Shown piece by piece: positions 44,757 to 53,273 of a stretch of DNA of 64,000 nucleotides. Each line of letters begins with the position of its first letter. Position 1 is the stretch's first letter. The DNA comes from Lachnospiraceae bacterium oral taxon 500. Its GTDB lineage: Bacteria > Bacillota > Clostridia > Lachnospirales > Vallitaleaceae. The position numbers and the translations under genes are program-made. The stretch lies in assembly GCA_002999035.1 (NCBI GenBank), contig CP027241.1, positions 933,001 through 997,000 of the forward strand. The letters are read 5' to 3'. The notes beneath the pieces are model-generated. The model did not search any database. It was given only the letters and a program-made list of their open reading frames with translations, and was not told the origin of the DNA.

Positions 44757-45677
44757 CTATCCCGCAATCCGGATGCGCGGGTCAACCAGCCCGTAAACAA
44801 TGTCGACAATAAAATAACAAACAACCGAAATAAAAGAAAAGATAATCGTCAGTCCCATAATCATGGTATAATCCGAGTTTTGAATGGCAGTAATCATCGA
44901 CTGTCCGATGCCGGGCACATTGAAGATTTTTTCAATCACGAAATTACCGGTTAAGACACCGGCACACATTGGCCCTAAGGAAGTTACCAGCGGCAGGAAA
45001 GAGTTGCGCAGCATGTGCTTGCGGACGATTTCATTTTGCGTTAAGCCCTTGCTTTTCGCGGTATAAATATAATCCTGCCCCATCGTATCCAGCATACTGG
45101 TTCGCAGCATTCGGGCATAATACGCAATATTGGTAAAAGTGGCGGCCGCAATCGGCAGCACCGCATATTGCGCGCCTTTCCAGCCCTGTATCGGAAATAA
45201 TTTCCATTCCACGGCAAAGTAGTGCTGAAGGAGTGAGCCAAACACAAAATTGGGAATCGACACCCCCAAAATCGCCAGCACAATAACAAAATAATCCATA
45301 AAGCCTTTGTTCTTTAGGGCGGCGGTCGCTCCCAACACCGCTCCGACCAGGCAACCAATCAAGACGCCGCCAAAACCGATAACAGCCGAAACCGGCATCC
45401 CGGCAGTGACATCGCCAATCACGCTCTGGCTCTTGTACTTCATGGAAACGCCAAAATCGCCGTGCAGCAAGTTCTGCATATAAATCAAATATTGCTCCCA
45501 TAAAGGCTTATCAAGGCCATATTGCCGATAAAGCGCTTCCCTGACGCTGTCCGGCGTTTCCCTGCTGATTTCAAAGGGCTGCCCGGGAACGGCATGCATC
45601 AGAAAAAATGTTGCCGTCGCCACCAGAAAAAGCGTAATCAGCATAGAAACGAAACGTTTTGCTACATATCTTGCCAT
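44757..45677 (-). CDS. Oligopeptide ABC transporter permease (OppB/DppB-like)
   Basis: A 306-residue permease with six predicted helices. Features: MHAVPGQPFE near residue 28, YGLDKPLWEQYLIYMQNLLHGDFG near 53, the EAA loop AKSKGLTQNEIVRKHMLRNSF near 208 and PGIGQSMITAIQNSDY. AGGAGGG precedes the ATG. It is the first gene of the peptide-scavenging cluster and lies 173 bp downstream of a near-consensus promoter. Confidence 0.94.
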   Translation of the reverse strand: MARYVAKRFVSMLITLFLVATATFFLMHAVPGQPFEISRETPDSVREALYRQYGLDKPLWEQYLIYMQNLLHGDFGVSMKYKSQSVIGDVTAGMPVSAVIGFGGVLIGCLVGAVLGATAALKNKGFMDYFVIVLAILGVSIPNFVFGSLLQHYFAVEWKLFPIQGWKGAQYAVLPIAAATFTNIAYYARMLRTSMLDTMGQDYIYTAKSKGLTQNEIVRKHMLRNSFLPLVTSLGPMCAGVLTGNFVIEKIFNVPGIGQSMITAIQNSDYTMIMGLTIIFSFISVVCYFIVDIVYGLVDPRIRIAG

Positions 45678-45849
45678 TTGCCAATTCCCTCCTGCCAGAT
45701 TTTCCTTACAATCAAAAATTGTCCAACCCCTCAGGGTAATTAGCCGCTATTCAAAATTTAGAAAGCACTCTTAATATTTCCCTTACAGTATTGAACAATT
45801 TGTATGTCTAACAAAGACCAGTTTCTTACTTTTTATCAATTTTAACTAA

Positions 45850-45878
45850 AGTATACTCGACCGCTTTCGCTCTGTCAA
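45850..45878 (-). promoter_or_regulatory. Near-consensus promoter of the peptide transport cluster
   Basis: On the minus strand: TTGACA (45873-45878), a 17-nt spacer and TATACT (45850-45855). This is the best sigma-A promoter in the window and would give a leader of ~165 nt before the OppB-like ATG. It stands back to back with the tryptophanase promoter in a 399-bp gap. Confidence 0.8.
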
Positions 45879-45912
45879 GAATTTTTTTACAAAAATATAT
45901 GCTTTTATCATA

Positions 45913-45941
45913 TTGACTTTTTTTTCTCGCTGTGATACTAT
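45913..45941 (+). promoter_or_regulatory. Probable tryptophanase promoter
   Basis: TTGACT (45913-45918), 17-nt spacer and TACTAT (45936-45941), in a T-rich context. The leader would be ~130 nt. It contains a CAAAAG/CTTTTG hairpin near 45960-45980 but no Trp-containing leader peptide of the TnaC kind. Confidence 0.6.
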
Positions 45942-46076
45942 TTTTTTATATTACACAGGCTCAAAAGTAGGAAGTCCTTTTGCCCGGCTTGCCCCAAAAA
46001 GATTTGCCTGTTTTGATGCACACATCTTTTATCACGCACCTGCAATCTGTTGCACTTATGAAGGAGGGTTTCATTT

Positions 46077-47462
46077 ATGAAGTACATGACCGCCGAACCG
46101 TTTCGTATTAAGATGATAGAGCCGATTACCAAATCCACCAAGGCACAGCGGCAGCAATGGCTGAAAGAAGCCGGCTACAATGCGTTTCGTTTAAAATCCG
46201 AGCAAGTATATATCGACTGCATTACTGACAGCGGCACCAGTGCTATGAGCCAGAATCAGTGGGCGGCCATGATGACCGGCGATGAAGCCTATGCCGGCTG
46301 CCGGAGCTTTTACCGTTTGGAAGCTTCCGCTCAGGACGTATTTGGGATGCCCTATGTTCAGCCAACCCATCAGGGCCGCGCTGCGGATTATATCATGGCG
46401 CAGATTTATGCCCGGCCGGGTGCTTACGCCATCGGCAATATGCATTTTGATACCTTCCGCGGCAATGCCGAAATCATGGGCTGCATTCCGGTTGATTATG
46501 CCACCGACGCCGGTATGAACCCGGCCTCCCCGGCGCAGGCTTTTAAGGGTAATATTGATCTTGCCAAGATGCAGCAGCTGATTGCCGAAAAGGGCGCGGA
46601 TAATATTTGTGTTTGTATCATCACTATTACCTGCAACAATAACGGCGGACAGCCCGTTTCCATGCAAAATATCCGGGAAGTCAGCGCACTTTGTAAGCAA
46701 TACGGAATCCCCTTGGTCATGGACAGTGCCCGTTTAGCGGAAAATGCCTATTTCATCAAAACCCGGGAGCCGGGCTATGAAAACAAGAGCATTAAAGAAA
46801 TTACCCGAGAAATGTTCAGCTATTGTGAAACAGCCACTATGTCCAGCAAAAAAGACGGTTTGGTCAATATCGGGGGACTGTTTGTTACCAGAAATAAAGA
46901 AGTTTATGAAAAAGCCAATCAGTTGGCCATTGTCCATGAAGGCTTTATCACCTACGGCGGCATGTCCGGCCGCGATATGGACGCCCTGGCCGTCGGCTTG
47001 CAGGAAGCCTGCGACTTTGATTATCTGGACTACCGCATCAAGCAGGTGGCTTATCTGGGTGAAAAGTTAAAAGAACGAGGCGTACCGATTATTGAACCGA
47101 CCGGCGGACACGGTGTTTATGTTGACGGCCGCCGCTTCTTCCCGCAAATTCCGCAAAGTGAGTTCCCCAGCCAAAGACTGGTCTGTGCTCTTTATGAAGA
47201 AGCCGGTGTGCGCTGCGTAGAAATCGGTGCCTGCGCCTTCGGCTCAATTGACAAAGAAACCGGCCAACCGATTTATCCGTCCATTGAAACCATGCGGATT
47301 GCCATCGGCCGCCGGCTTTATACCAATAATCATATGGATGTCATCGCTCAGGCGCTGGGAGATATTTACGAAAAGCGCGATCAATACCGCGGCATGAAAA
47401 TCGTACACCAAGGTTCGATTGTGTCCTTACGGCACTTTACCGCCGGCTTTGAGCTTTTATAA
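46077..47462 (+). CDS. tnaA: Tryptophanase (tryptophan indole-lyase)
   Basis: A 461-residue PLP enzyme of the beta-eliminating lyase family, splitting tryptophan into indole, pyruvate and ammonia. Conserved blocks: AEPFRIKMIEP, TDSGTSAMSQ, MTGDEAYAG, PTHQGRAADY near residue 99, GGQPVSM near 195, VMDSARLAENAYF near 220 and TMSSKKDGLV near 258, whose second Lys should bind PLP. The specificity region reads VEIGACAFG, like tryptophanase (VEIGS), not MERG with the Arg typical of tyrosine phenol-lyase. AAGGAGG precedes the ATG. A regulator gene follows on the same strand. A related lyase specificity cannot be fully excluded. Confidence 0.88.
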   Translation: MKYMTAEPFRIKMIEPITKSTKAQRQQWLKEAGYNAFRLKSEQVYIDCITDSGTSAMSQNQWAAMMTGDEAYAGCRSFYRLEASAQDVFGMPYVQPTHQGRAADYIMAQIYARPGAYAIGNMHFDTFRGNAEIMGCIPVDYATDAGMNPASPAQAFKGNIDLAKMQQLIAEKGADNICVCIITITCNNNGGQPVSMQNIREVSALCKQYGIPLVMDSARLAENAYFIKTREPGYENKSIKEITREMFSYCETATMSSKKDGLVNIGGLFVTRNKEVYEKANQLAIVHEGFITYGGMSGRDMDALAVGLQEACDFDYLDYRIKQVAYLGEKLKERGVPIIEPTGGHGVYVDGRRFFPQIPQSEFPSQRLVCALYEEAGVRCVEIGACAFGSIDKETGQPIYPSIETMRIAIGRRLYTNNHMDVIAQALGDIYEKRDQYRGMKIVHQGSIVSLRHFTAGFELL

Positions 47463-47566
47463 ATAAACCAAACAGGGGGCTGCTGCACTATTACAGGATA
47501 GGCACCAGTCCTCTTTTTCCGCCGCCGAATACTTATCCGCCGTTTCCGCGCAGAATGGAGAAAATT

Positions 47567-48208
47567 ATGTTAAATATTGAAGTCTATCGTCCAATCATTG
47601 AATTTTTAGCCCTGTTTTTAGGGTCAGAGGCCGAAATTATTCTGACTGATACGGAGAAAGTTTTACTGGTTGAGCATCCTATGGACGACAGCTGTTATGT
47701 CGGTGCTCCGCTCAGCGAAATGCAGCGTGCCTTAATCCAAAATCCCAAGTGCAGCACTTTGCCCTACAATATCAATTACCGCACTCTTTCCGGCAAAGGC
47801 GACAAAATGCGGTCGGCTACGATGTTTATTCGGGAAGGCGGAACTTTGGTCGGACTTTTAACCATCAATCACAATGTCGGTGAGCTGGTTCGGATTCGCA
47901 CTTATTTAAATACTCTAATCAGCGGGGATCAGGGGCATAATGTCCTGCAGCCGGCCGCTAAGCCGATGCAGACCTATGAAACCCTGACCCTGTCCGTTAC
48001 TGAAATCATCAATCAGGTTTTGGAGGAATCGGCCATTCGCTTCAACTCTTCGCCCAACCGGCTGACCGCCCATGAAAAGCTGTCTGTCATTCGGGAAATG
48101 GATAATCGCGGAGTATTTCTGGCCAAGGGCTCGGTGATGGAAGTGGCAGAAAAGCTGGGGAGCTCCAAGGCCACCATCTACCGCTATTTACAGCAATTGG
48201 AAAAATAA
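47567..48208 (+). CDS. YheO/DadR-like PAS and helix-turn-helix regulator
   Basis: A 213-residue regulator. The ATG at 47567 (MLNIEVYRPIIEFLA) has GGAG 6 nt upstream; the ATG at 47555 lies inside that site. The N-terminal ~110 residues are a YheO-type PAS-like sensor (FLGSEAEIILTDTEKVLLVEHP, LVGLLTINHNV). The C-terminal ~60 residues are a helix-turn-helix (FLAKGSVMEVAEKLGSSKATIYRYL). Such proteins often regulate neighbouring amino acid metabolism genes, so control of tryptophanase is a fair inference. Confidence 0.78.
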   Translation: MLNIEVYRPIIEFLALFLGSEAEIILTDTEKVLLVEHPMDDSCYVGAPLSEMQRALIQNPKCSTLPYNINYRTLSGKGDKMRSATMFIREGGTLVGLLTINHNVGELVRIRTYLNTLISGDQGHNVLQPAAKPMQTYETLTLSVTEIINQVLEESAIRFNSSPNRLTAHEKLSVIREMDNRGVFLAKGSVMEVAEKLGSSKATIYRYLQQLEK

Positions 48209-48246
48209 GGCTGTCAGATATTGAACAAATTGAAGCGCGCAAGCAT

Positions 48247-48350
48247 AAATGAATGCGGCCGCGAAGCGGACATATTCATTTTGCGGTGCTTCACCAGCAG
48301 ACGAAGAGCACGAAGTGCGGCAAATGCGAAGCATTTGGTCTGCTGGTGAA
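48247..48350. repeat. Two nested hairpin structures with GAA triloops
   Basis: Structure 1: AAATGAAT/ATTCATTT outer stem (48247-48254, 48274-48281) around CCGC-gaa-GCGG. Structure 2: a perfect 13-bp stem TTCACCAGCAGAC/GTCTGCTGGTGAA (48290-48302, 48338-48350) enclosing two hairpins, GCAC-gaa-GTGC and AAATGC-gaa-GCATTT, a three-way junction. There is no T-tract, so this is not a simple terminator. It lies between the regulator and the kinase-like gene. Confidence 0.7.
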
Positions 48351-48405
48351 AACTTTGAACAAAAAAAGAATTGACCCAGCCAAAAAAGAGAAAAAGGTGA
48401 AATTT

Positions 48406-49518
48406 ATGACGCAAATCATTGATGCCGAAAAGGCAAAGGTCGCTTTAGAGGACAATGGATATGAAGTAAAAGCGATTCAGTCAATTGACGAAGGCTCCAA
48501 TCATTTTGTTTTTGACGTAATGCTGGCCGGAAACCGACCGGCCATTTGTAAGTTTGCCAAAATCAGAGCAACCGAAGAAGGACTTTATGAGAGCAGCCGC
48601 GATACTTTATTCGGCGGCCGGCTGTCCTTAGAAAGAGAAGCTTATTTATTTCAAATGATTCGGGAAAAAGCCGGCGTGCCTACGCCGGAAGTCTACGGTA
48701 CTTATGAATCGCACTATGGCAAGTTCATTTTGTTAGAACGGATGAACGGTATTTCTCAGAAGGAATGTATGCGCCGCAGCGGCTTTTCCAAACAAACTTT
48801 TTTAGACAGCATGGAATTCTTAGGCCGGGATTTCGCCAAAGTTCAAAACATTACTTTCTCGTCCTTTGGCAATATCATGGCTGACTCTGTCATTGAGCCG
48901 GCCGGAATCAGTAATTTTTCCGACCGGTTCCGGTCGGTGATTGATATGCGCATTCAGCGCTGTCAGCAAAAGCAGGTTTTCAGCCCGGAAGAAACCGTCC
49001 GGGTCACGCAGTTTTTCCATGAAATGCTGGAAAAACTGCGCCCCCACTTTAACGCACAAACCACGCCGCCGGTACTGGTTTTTACCGATATGCACGCGGA
49101 AAACTTTTTTACCGATGAACAAGGCATGCCGACCGGATATTTTGATTTAGAGTCAGCCCAAGCTGCTCCGGCCGCCTTGGAATTTTACGGGTTCCGGTTC
49201 TTCCTTTATAATTTTTATGACACTGCCTGTTTTCAGGAGGCAGAAGCCGCATTTTTCCGCGGCTATCAAGCGGCCGGCGGAAAATACGCCCCCGCCTGTC
49301 CGGCAGACGACAGCGCCATTGATTTTCTGGCCGGCTGCCGGCTGCTCGAACTGGCTCAGTCCTATTGGGGCTATATCGACGGCATCCGGGATAGCTGGGG
49401 TCAGGAGATGAAGCGCCTGCTGCTCGCCTATATGGACAGCGGTCAGGTTGACTACAACGCAATCGGTGCCGTTTGGCGGCAGAGAGATCACCAGCCCCTG
49501 ACGCCGCAAAAAGCATAA
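48406..49518 (+). CDS. APH/choline kinase-like phosphotransferase
   Basis: A 370-residue protein-kinase-fold phosphotransferase starting MTQIIDAEKAKVALED; the ATG at 48406 has AAGGTG upstream, whereas the longer frame runs back into the hairpins. The N-terminal lobe has CKFAKIRA (possible ATP Lys). The catalytic loop reads VFTDMHAENFF near residue 230 in place of the usual HGDLHxxN, keeping Asp and Asn, and GYFDLES supplies the metal Asp. These enzymes phosphorylate small alcohols or antibiotics; the substrate is unknown. Placement after the tryptophanase regulator may be incidental. Confidence 0.75.
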   Translation: MTQIIDAEKAKVALEDNGYEVKAIQSIDEGSNHFVFDVMLAGNRPAICKFAKIRATEEGLYESSRDTLFGGRLSLEREAYLFQMIREKAGVPTPEVYGTYESHYGKFILLERMNGISQKECMRRSGFSKQTFLDSMEFLGRDFAKVQNITFSSFGNIMADSVIEPAGISNFSDRFRSVIDMRIQRCQQKQVFSPEETVRVTQFFHEMLEKLRPHFNAQTTPPVLVFTDMHAENFFTDEQGMPTGYFDLESAQAAPAALEFYGFRFFLYNFYDTACFQEAEAAFFRGYQAAGGKYAPACPADDSAIDFLAGCRLLELAQSYWGYIDGIRDSWGQEMKRLLLAYMDSGQVDYNAIGAVWRQRDHQPLTPQKA

Positions 49519-49532
49519 CATCCTCTATAAAC

Positions 49533-50945
49533 TTAAATCTGCAAAAACTCTCTTAATTCCGTAATCAGCCGAGTCGCTCTGGCAGCTGAGTCGCTTTCGG
49601 CAAAAATCCGAATCAGCGGCTCGGTGCCGGAAAACCGGGCAATAATCCAGGAATTATCTTTAAAGTAGACCTTAACCCCATCCAAATAGCTGACGTGGTC
49701 AATCTCGGCATGAAACTGCGGCAGCTTTTTTTCTTCAAATAAGAGCTGAACTAAGCGAGCCTTATCCTCCGGGTGAAAAGACAGGTTAGCTTCTTCCATT
49801 TGGTAAACGCCAAACTTTTCTTCCATCTCCCGCATCATTTGCCCAAGCCGTTTACCGGTAACGCAAATCATCTCCACCAAAAGCGCCGCCGCAAAAATGC
49901 CATCCTTGCCCTTAATATGACCGCGAATGGTCAGACCGCCGCTGCTCTCACCGCCGATAACGGCGTCGGTTTCCGCCATTTTTTTACTGATATGCTTAAA
50001 GCCAACCGGTACTTCATAGCACTTTTCTCCGGCATCTGCCGCAATCGCATCCAGCAAATGCGTGGTGGCGATATTGCGCACCGCCGGCCCCCGCCAGTTT
50101 TTATAATTCAAAAGATAATAATACAGCAAACTCATAATCATATTGGGGTGAATATAGGCACCGGTTTCATCAATGATACCCAGCCGGTCGGCATCGCCGT
50201 CGGTACCGATTCCCAAGTCATACTTCCGTTCTACAACCAAAGTCCGCAAATGGCGCAGGGTTTCTTCGCTGGGCGAAGGCATCCGGCCGCCAAAGCCCGG
50301 ATCATGCGAATCGTGAATGGTATCAATCTCGCAGCGTGCCGTCATCAGCAGGGTTTGCAGTGCCGTTTTGGACACGCCGTACATCGGATCAACCAAAATC
50401 CGCAAATCCTTCCGCCGGATACTGTCAATATCAATCATTGAAATAATGGTATCAATATAGTCATTAAACGGATAAATCAACTGAACAACGCCGCTGGCAA
50501 CGGCTTCGTCAAAGTCTACGGCTTTAATGTCCGCTGCCGTCAGGCGGTTGATAACCGCTTCCAGCCGGTCGGTAATCTCCCGGTCTGCGTCCTTGCCGCC
50601 CTCGGTAAAGATTTTAATACCGTTGTACTCGGCCGGGTTATGACTGGCTGTTACCGCCGCACCGTAAGCCGTTCCCAAGGTTTTAACCGTAAACATCACC
50701 AGCGGCGTCGGCGCGACCCGACGAATCAAATATACTTTAATTTGATTGCCGGCCAGCACTTCGGCAATCCATTTTGCCGCCCGGTCAGACAAAAAGCGCT
50801 TGTCATAGCCAAGCACCAGTCCCCTGTCGGCTACACCTTCTTTTTTCATTAAATCAGCCAAACTTTGCGCTACTTTAATGATATTATCCTTGGTAAAGTT
50901 TTCTCCGATGATGGCTCTCCAGCCACCGGTTCCAAATTGAATCAT
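49533..50945 (-). CDS. Phosphoglucomutase/phosphomannomutase-family protein
   Basis: A 470-residue phosphohexomutase starting MIQFGTGGWRAIIGENF; AGGAGG lies 5 nt before the ATG at 50945. It has the phosphoserine loop TASHNPAEYNGIK near residue 100, the metal loop GTDGDADRLGI near 245, the sugar loop GGESSGGL near 330 and the phosphate site ARFSGTEPLIRIF near 440. It interconverts hexose 1- and 6-phosphates, feeding cell-wall or glycogen synthesis. Confidence 0.92.
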   Translation of the reverse strand: MIQFGTGGWRAIIGENFTKDNIIKVAQSLADLMKKEGVADRGLVLGYDKRFLSDRAAKWIAEVLAGNQIKVYLIRRVAPTPLVMFTVKTLGTAYGAAVTASHNPAEYNGIKIFTEGGKDADREITDRLEAVINRLTAADIKAVDFDEAVASGVVQLIYPFNDYIDTIISMIDIDSIRRKDLRILVDPMYGVSKTALQTLLMTARCEIDTIHDSHDPGFGGRMPSPSEETLRHLRTLVVERKYDLGIGTDGDADRLGIIDETGAYIHPNMIMSLLYYYLLNYKNWRGPAVRNIATTHLLDAIAADAGEKCYEVPVGFKHISKKMAETDAVIGGESSGGLTIRGHIKGKDGIFAAALLVEMICVTGKRLGQMMREMEEKFGVYQMEEANLSFHPEDKARLVQLLFEEKKLPQFHAEIDHVSYLDGVKVYFKDNSWIIARFSGTEPLIRIFAESDSAARATRLITELREFLQI

Positions 50946-50997
50946 TTTGGCCTCCTGTTGTTTGTAATATACAATACCTTTGATACCCGCCGTAACA

Positions 50998-52704
50998 TTA
51001 TATTTCGGCAAACGCCTGCACGATCACATCGTAGAGCGCCTGCGCCGTCCGCTCCTGCACAGCCGGATCAAACATCTTGCGCAGGTCGCCGTCATCTGAC
51101 ATAAAGCCGCTTTCGACGATGACTGCCGGCATTTTGGGGTACTTAACCATATATAAATGCGGCGCATCCAGCATCAAACGGTTCGCAAAGACGGTGGTCT
51201 GCGCATAATTTTGCAAAATCAGCTCCGACAGGCGTTTTGATGATAGATTGCCGTTACTCCGCCCCTCTAAATAATAAACATCGGTTCCCTCAATTTTACG
51301 GTCTTTGACCGTCGTCATATTGTGGTGCAGGCTGAGGAAAAAATCAGCACCGGTCTCATTCGCCAGCCTCGCCCGCTCGTAAGCCGAAGGATTTTCATCG
51401 GTCAGCCGGGAGTAATAAACCCGAATCGCCGGATTTTGTTCTAACTTCGCTTTCAGCTGCATGGTCAGCGCAAAATTGGCATCTTTTTCCAAATATTTCT
51501 GTTCGCCCATGCCGATATCCGCTTGCCGGATCGCCCCCGGATCGTTGCCGCCGTGCCCGATATCAATAAACACGACCTTGGTAAAAATTTCCTTGGGCTT
51601 TTTCGCCGAAATATATACCCGATCTCGGTCTTCCGCAATCGTCAGCTCCCGCACCGACGGAAAAGTAAACTCCAGCCGCCCATTCACCGCTTCCACCTTG
51701 GTCACAAAATCATCGGCAATCCAGTACGCTCCGTCCAAATAGCCCTCATGCGGAAAAGATAGGCTGGCCTTGCGCCTATAAATATCCAGCAAATAATCAA
51801 CCTTAGACATATCAAAGTTTTCCGGACGCTTTAGCGACAAAATCCCGTAAGCGTACTTGATATCCTTGGTTTTGGCCGCAAAAAAACGAATTCCCTGCCC
51901 CTCCGGCGCAAACTCGGTATTTTCCCGGAGCCACAGCTTGACCTTGGTCTTGCCCTTTTCCTGACTACTGACTGCCATCCGGCTGATATACTTCGATGCC
52001 ACCTCCGCATCCATATCCGCTAGCAGGCTTTGAGCGGACGGCACTTCAATCTCCAGCGTATTTTCTGCGCCCCGCCGCAGATTCAGCCGCAGCGGCTGAA
52101 AGCCCTCAACCATCAGCAGTTCTTCGTCACCTCTGTCTGCCAGACTGACCTGAATGACGGCATTGGTAATCATTTCAACCAAGACTCTCTCACCCAGCTC
52201 ATCCAGACGAATCACAAAGTCTTTCACCACCGGCCGCAGGGCAAAGGCAAACTCGGCAATATTCACGCCGCCGCTTTTGTACTCCCTAATCTTAACGTCC
52301 GAAATAACAGGATCTGCTGAAAAATCTGTCTGCGATTTTTTAAATTTGGTCTTTACATCATAAAAACGCAGTATCAGCCGGTCTTTTTGGTGCTCGGCAC
52401 TGACAGTTCCGACTTTATCCGAGGCGGAAATGATGTAGTAATTTCCGTCCGAATCCGGCGACTTGAAACTGTTCAGCCCAAAAATATTGGTCGTTTTGGC
52501 GCTTTGCTGCCAAAACGGCACCACCACCGGCCCCAGCTCCGGCCGGGTCAGCTCGCGGGTCTTCGACCAAATCACCGGTAAGTTCTGCTGTCCCCCTTGC
52601 GCCGCCAAAGCGTCCGTGCGCTGCCCCAATAGGCAAAGTACCATCAGCAATCCCAGTAGCATCATTTTTTTTGGTATCGTTTCTTTTTTAATAAAAAAAT
52701 TCAC
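50998..52704 (-). CDS. N-acetylmuramoyl-L-alanine amidase (Amidase_3)
   Basis: A 568-residue exported wall hydrolase. Residues 1-35 are a signal peptide (KKMMLLGLLMVLCLLG, cleavage near ALAA). A long AMIN-like beta region with two or more repeats fills ~60-370. The C-terminal catalytic domain has KVVFIDIGHGGNDPGA near residue 380 (Zn His), LEKDANFALTMQLKAKLE (Glu), LSLHHN near 465 (second His) and VIVESGFMSD near 530 (catalytic Glu). It cleaves the sugar-to-peptide link of peptidoglycan, probably in cell separation. Confidence 0.9.
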   Translation of the reverse strand: MNFFIKKETIPKKMMLLGLLMVLCLLGQRTDALAAQGGQQNLPVIWSKTRELTRPELGPVVVPFWQQSAKTTNIFGLNSFKSPDSDGNYYIISASDKVGTVSAEHQKDRLILRFYDVKTKFKKSQTDFSADPVISDVKIREYKSGGVNIAEFAFALRPVVKDFVIRLDELGERVLVEMITNAVIQVSLADRGDEELLMVEGFQPLRLNLRRGAENTLEIEVPSAQSLLADMDAEVASKYISRMAVSSQEKGKTKVKLWLRENTEFAPEGQGIRFFAAKTKDIKYAYGILSLKRPENFDMSKVDYLLDIYRRKASLSFPHEGYLDGAYWIADDFVTKVEAVNGRLEFTFPSVRELTIAEDRDRVYISAKKPKEIFTKVVFIDIGHGGNDPGAIRQADIGMGEQKYLEKDANFALTMQLKAKLEQNPAIRVYYSRLTDENPSAYERARLANETGADFFLSLHHNMTTVKDRKIEGTDVYYLEGRSNGNLSSKRLSELILQNYAQTTVFANRLMLDAPHLYMVKYPKMPAVIVESGFMSDDGDLRKMFDPAVQERTAQALYDVIVQAFAEI

Positions 52705-52865
52705 AAGCGTCCCCTTTCACACTCTGTTGTTCCGTAATCTGTGCCTAAAAAACGGGCAGTTTCCTGATTTCACTTGAGTTTTCCGCCCCTTGGGACGCCC
52801 AAAATCAATCCCACTTACGCTGCCGCTTGCCACGAAAAGCACTTCGGCAAAACAACATATTCTTT

Positions 52866-52894
52866 AGTATACCACAATTTGGGTTTTTATGCGA
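52866..52894 (-). promoter_or_regulatory. Candidate amidase promoter, TCGC-type
   Basis: On the minus strand: TCGCAT (52889-52894), 17-nt spacer and TATACT (52866-52871) with TGG before the -10 box. The leader would be ~155 nt. The rest of 52705-53100 is AT-rich and I see no gene in it. Confidence 0.5.
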
Positions 52895-53140
52895 TAAAAT
52901 TTGTGTTTTTAACTGTCAAATTCCCAAACGTTCCCTTCTCCGTTTTTCCTTTTTTGTTGAAACGCAAGGCATCCCTCGCACTTATAATTTTCAGATTTAT
53001 TTTATTTGTTTACCAATATGCCATCTAATTATAAATTGCTTTAAAATTTATAGAATAATAATGTGTTTTTGTGTTTTTTGTTGCAAAATTAAAGCATATC
53101 AACTATAATAAAGCTATACGAAAGCAGAATATGTCATCTA

Positions 53141-53170
53141 TTGTTATCGTCAGAAAGCTTCCTGTATACT
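53141..53170 (+). promoter_or_regulatory. Probable promoter in the IS110 left end
   Basis: TTGTTA (53141-53146), 18-nt spacer, TATACT (53165-53170). The RNA would start near 53177 and pass through the hairpin at 53201-53268 into the transposase gene. Confidence 0.5.
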
Positions 53171-53200
53171 TTAAATAGGTCAAGAGATTGACATAAAAAA

Positions 53201-53268
53201 ATACCTCAAGTAAATTTAGATTATTACTGACCTGCCAGTTGGTAAAATCTAAAAAATACAAGAGGTAT
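53201..53268 (+). promoter_or_regulatory. Left-end hairpin that masks the transposase ribosome site
   Basis: ATACCTC (53201-53207) pairs with GAGGTAT (53262-53268), and TTTAGATT (53215-53222) with AATCTAAA (53246-53253). The downstream arm contains the AGAGGT ribosome site 8 nt before the ATG, so folding would hide it. Transposons often use this to block translation from outside transcripts. It could also be part of a left-end guide RNA. Confidence 0.6.
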
Positions 53269-53273
53269 CTAAA

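Noticed and set aside
45942-46076. TnaC-like leader peptide before tryptophanase
   Set aside because: No short frame with a Trp codon is present; the one frame near the end (MHTSFITHLQ) overlaps the gene start and has no ribosome site.
46077-47462. Tyrosine phenol-lyase instead of tryptophanase
   Set aside because: The active-site segment reads VEIG, as in tryptophanase; tyrosine phenol-lyase has MERG with a specificity Arg.
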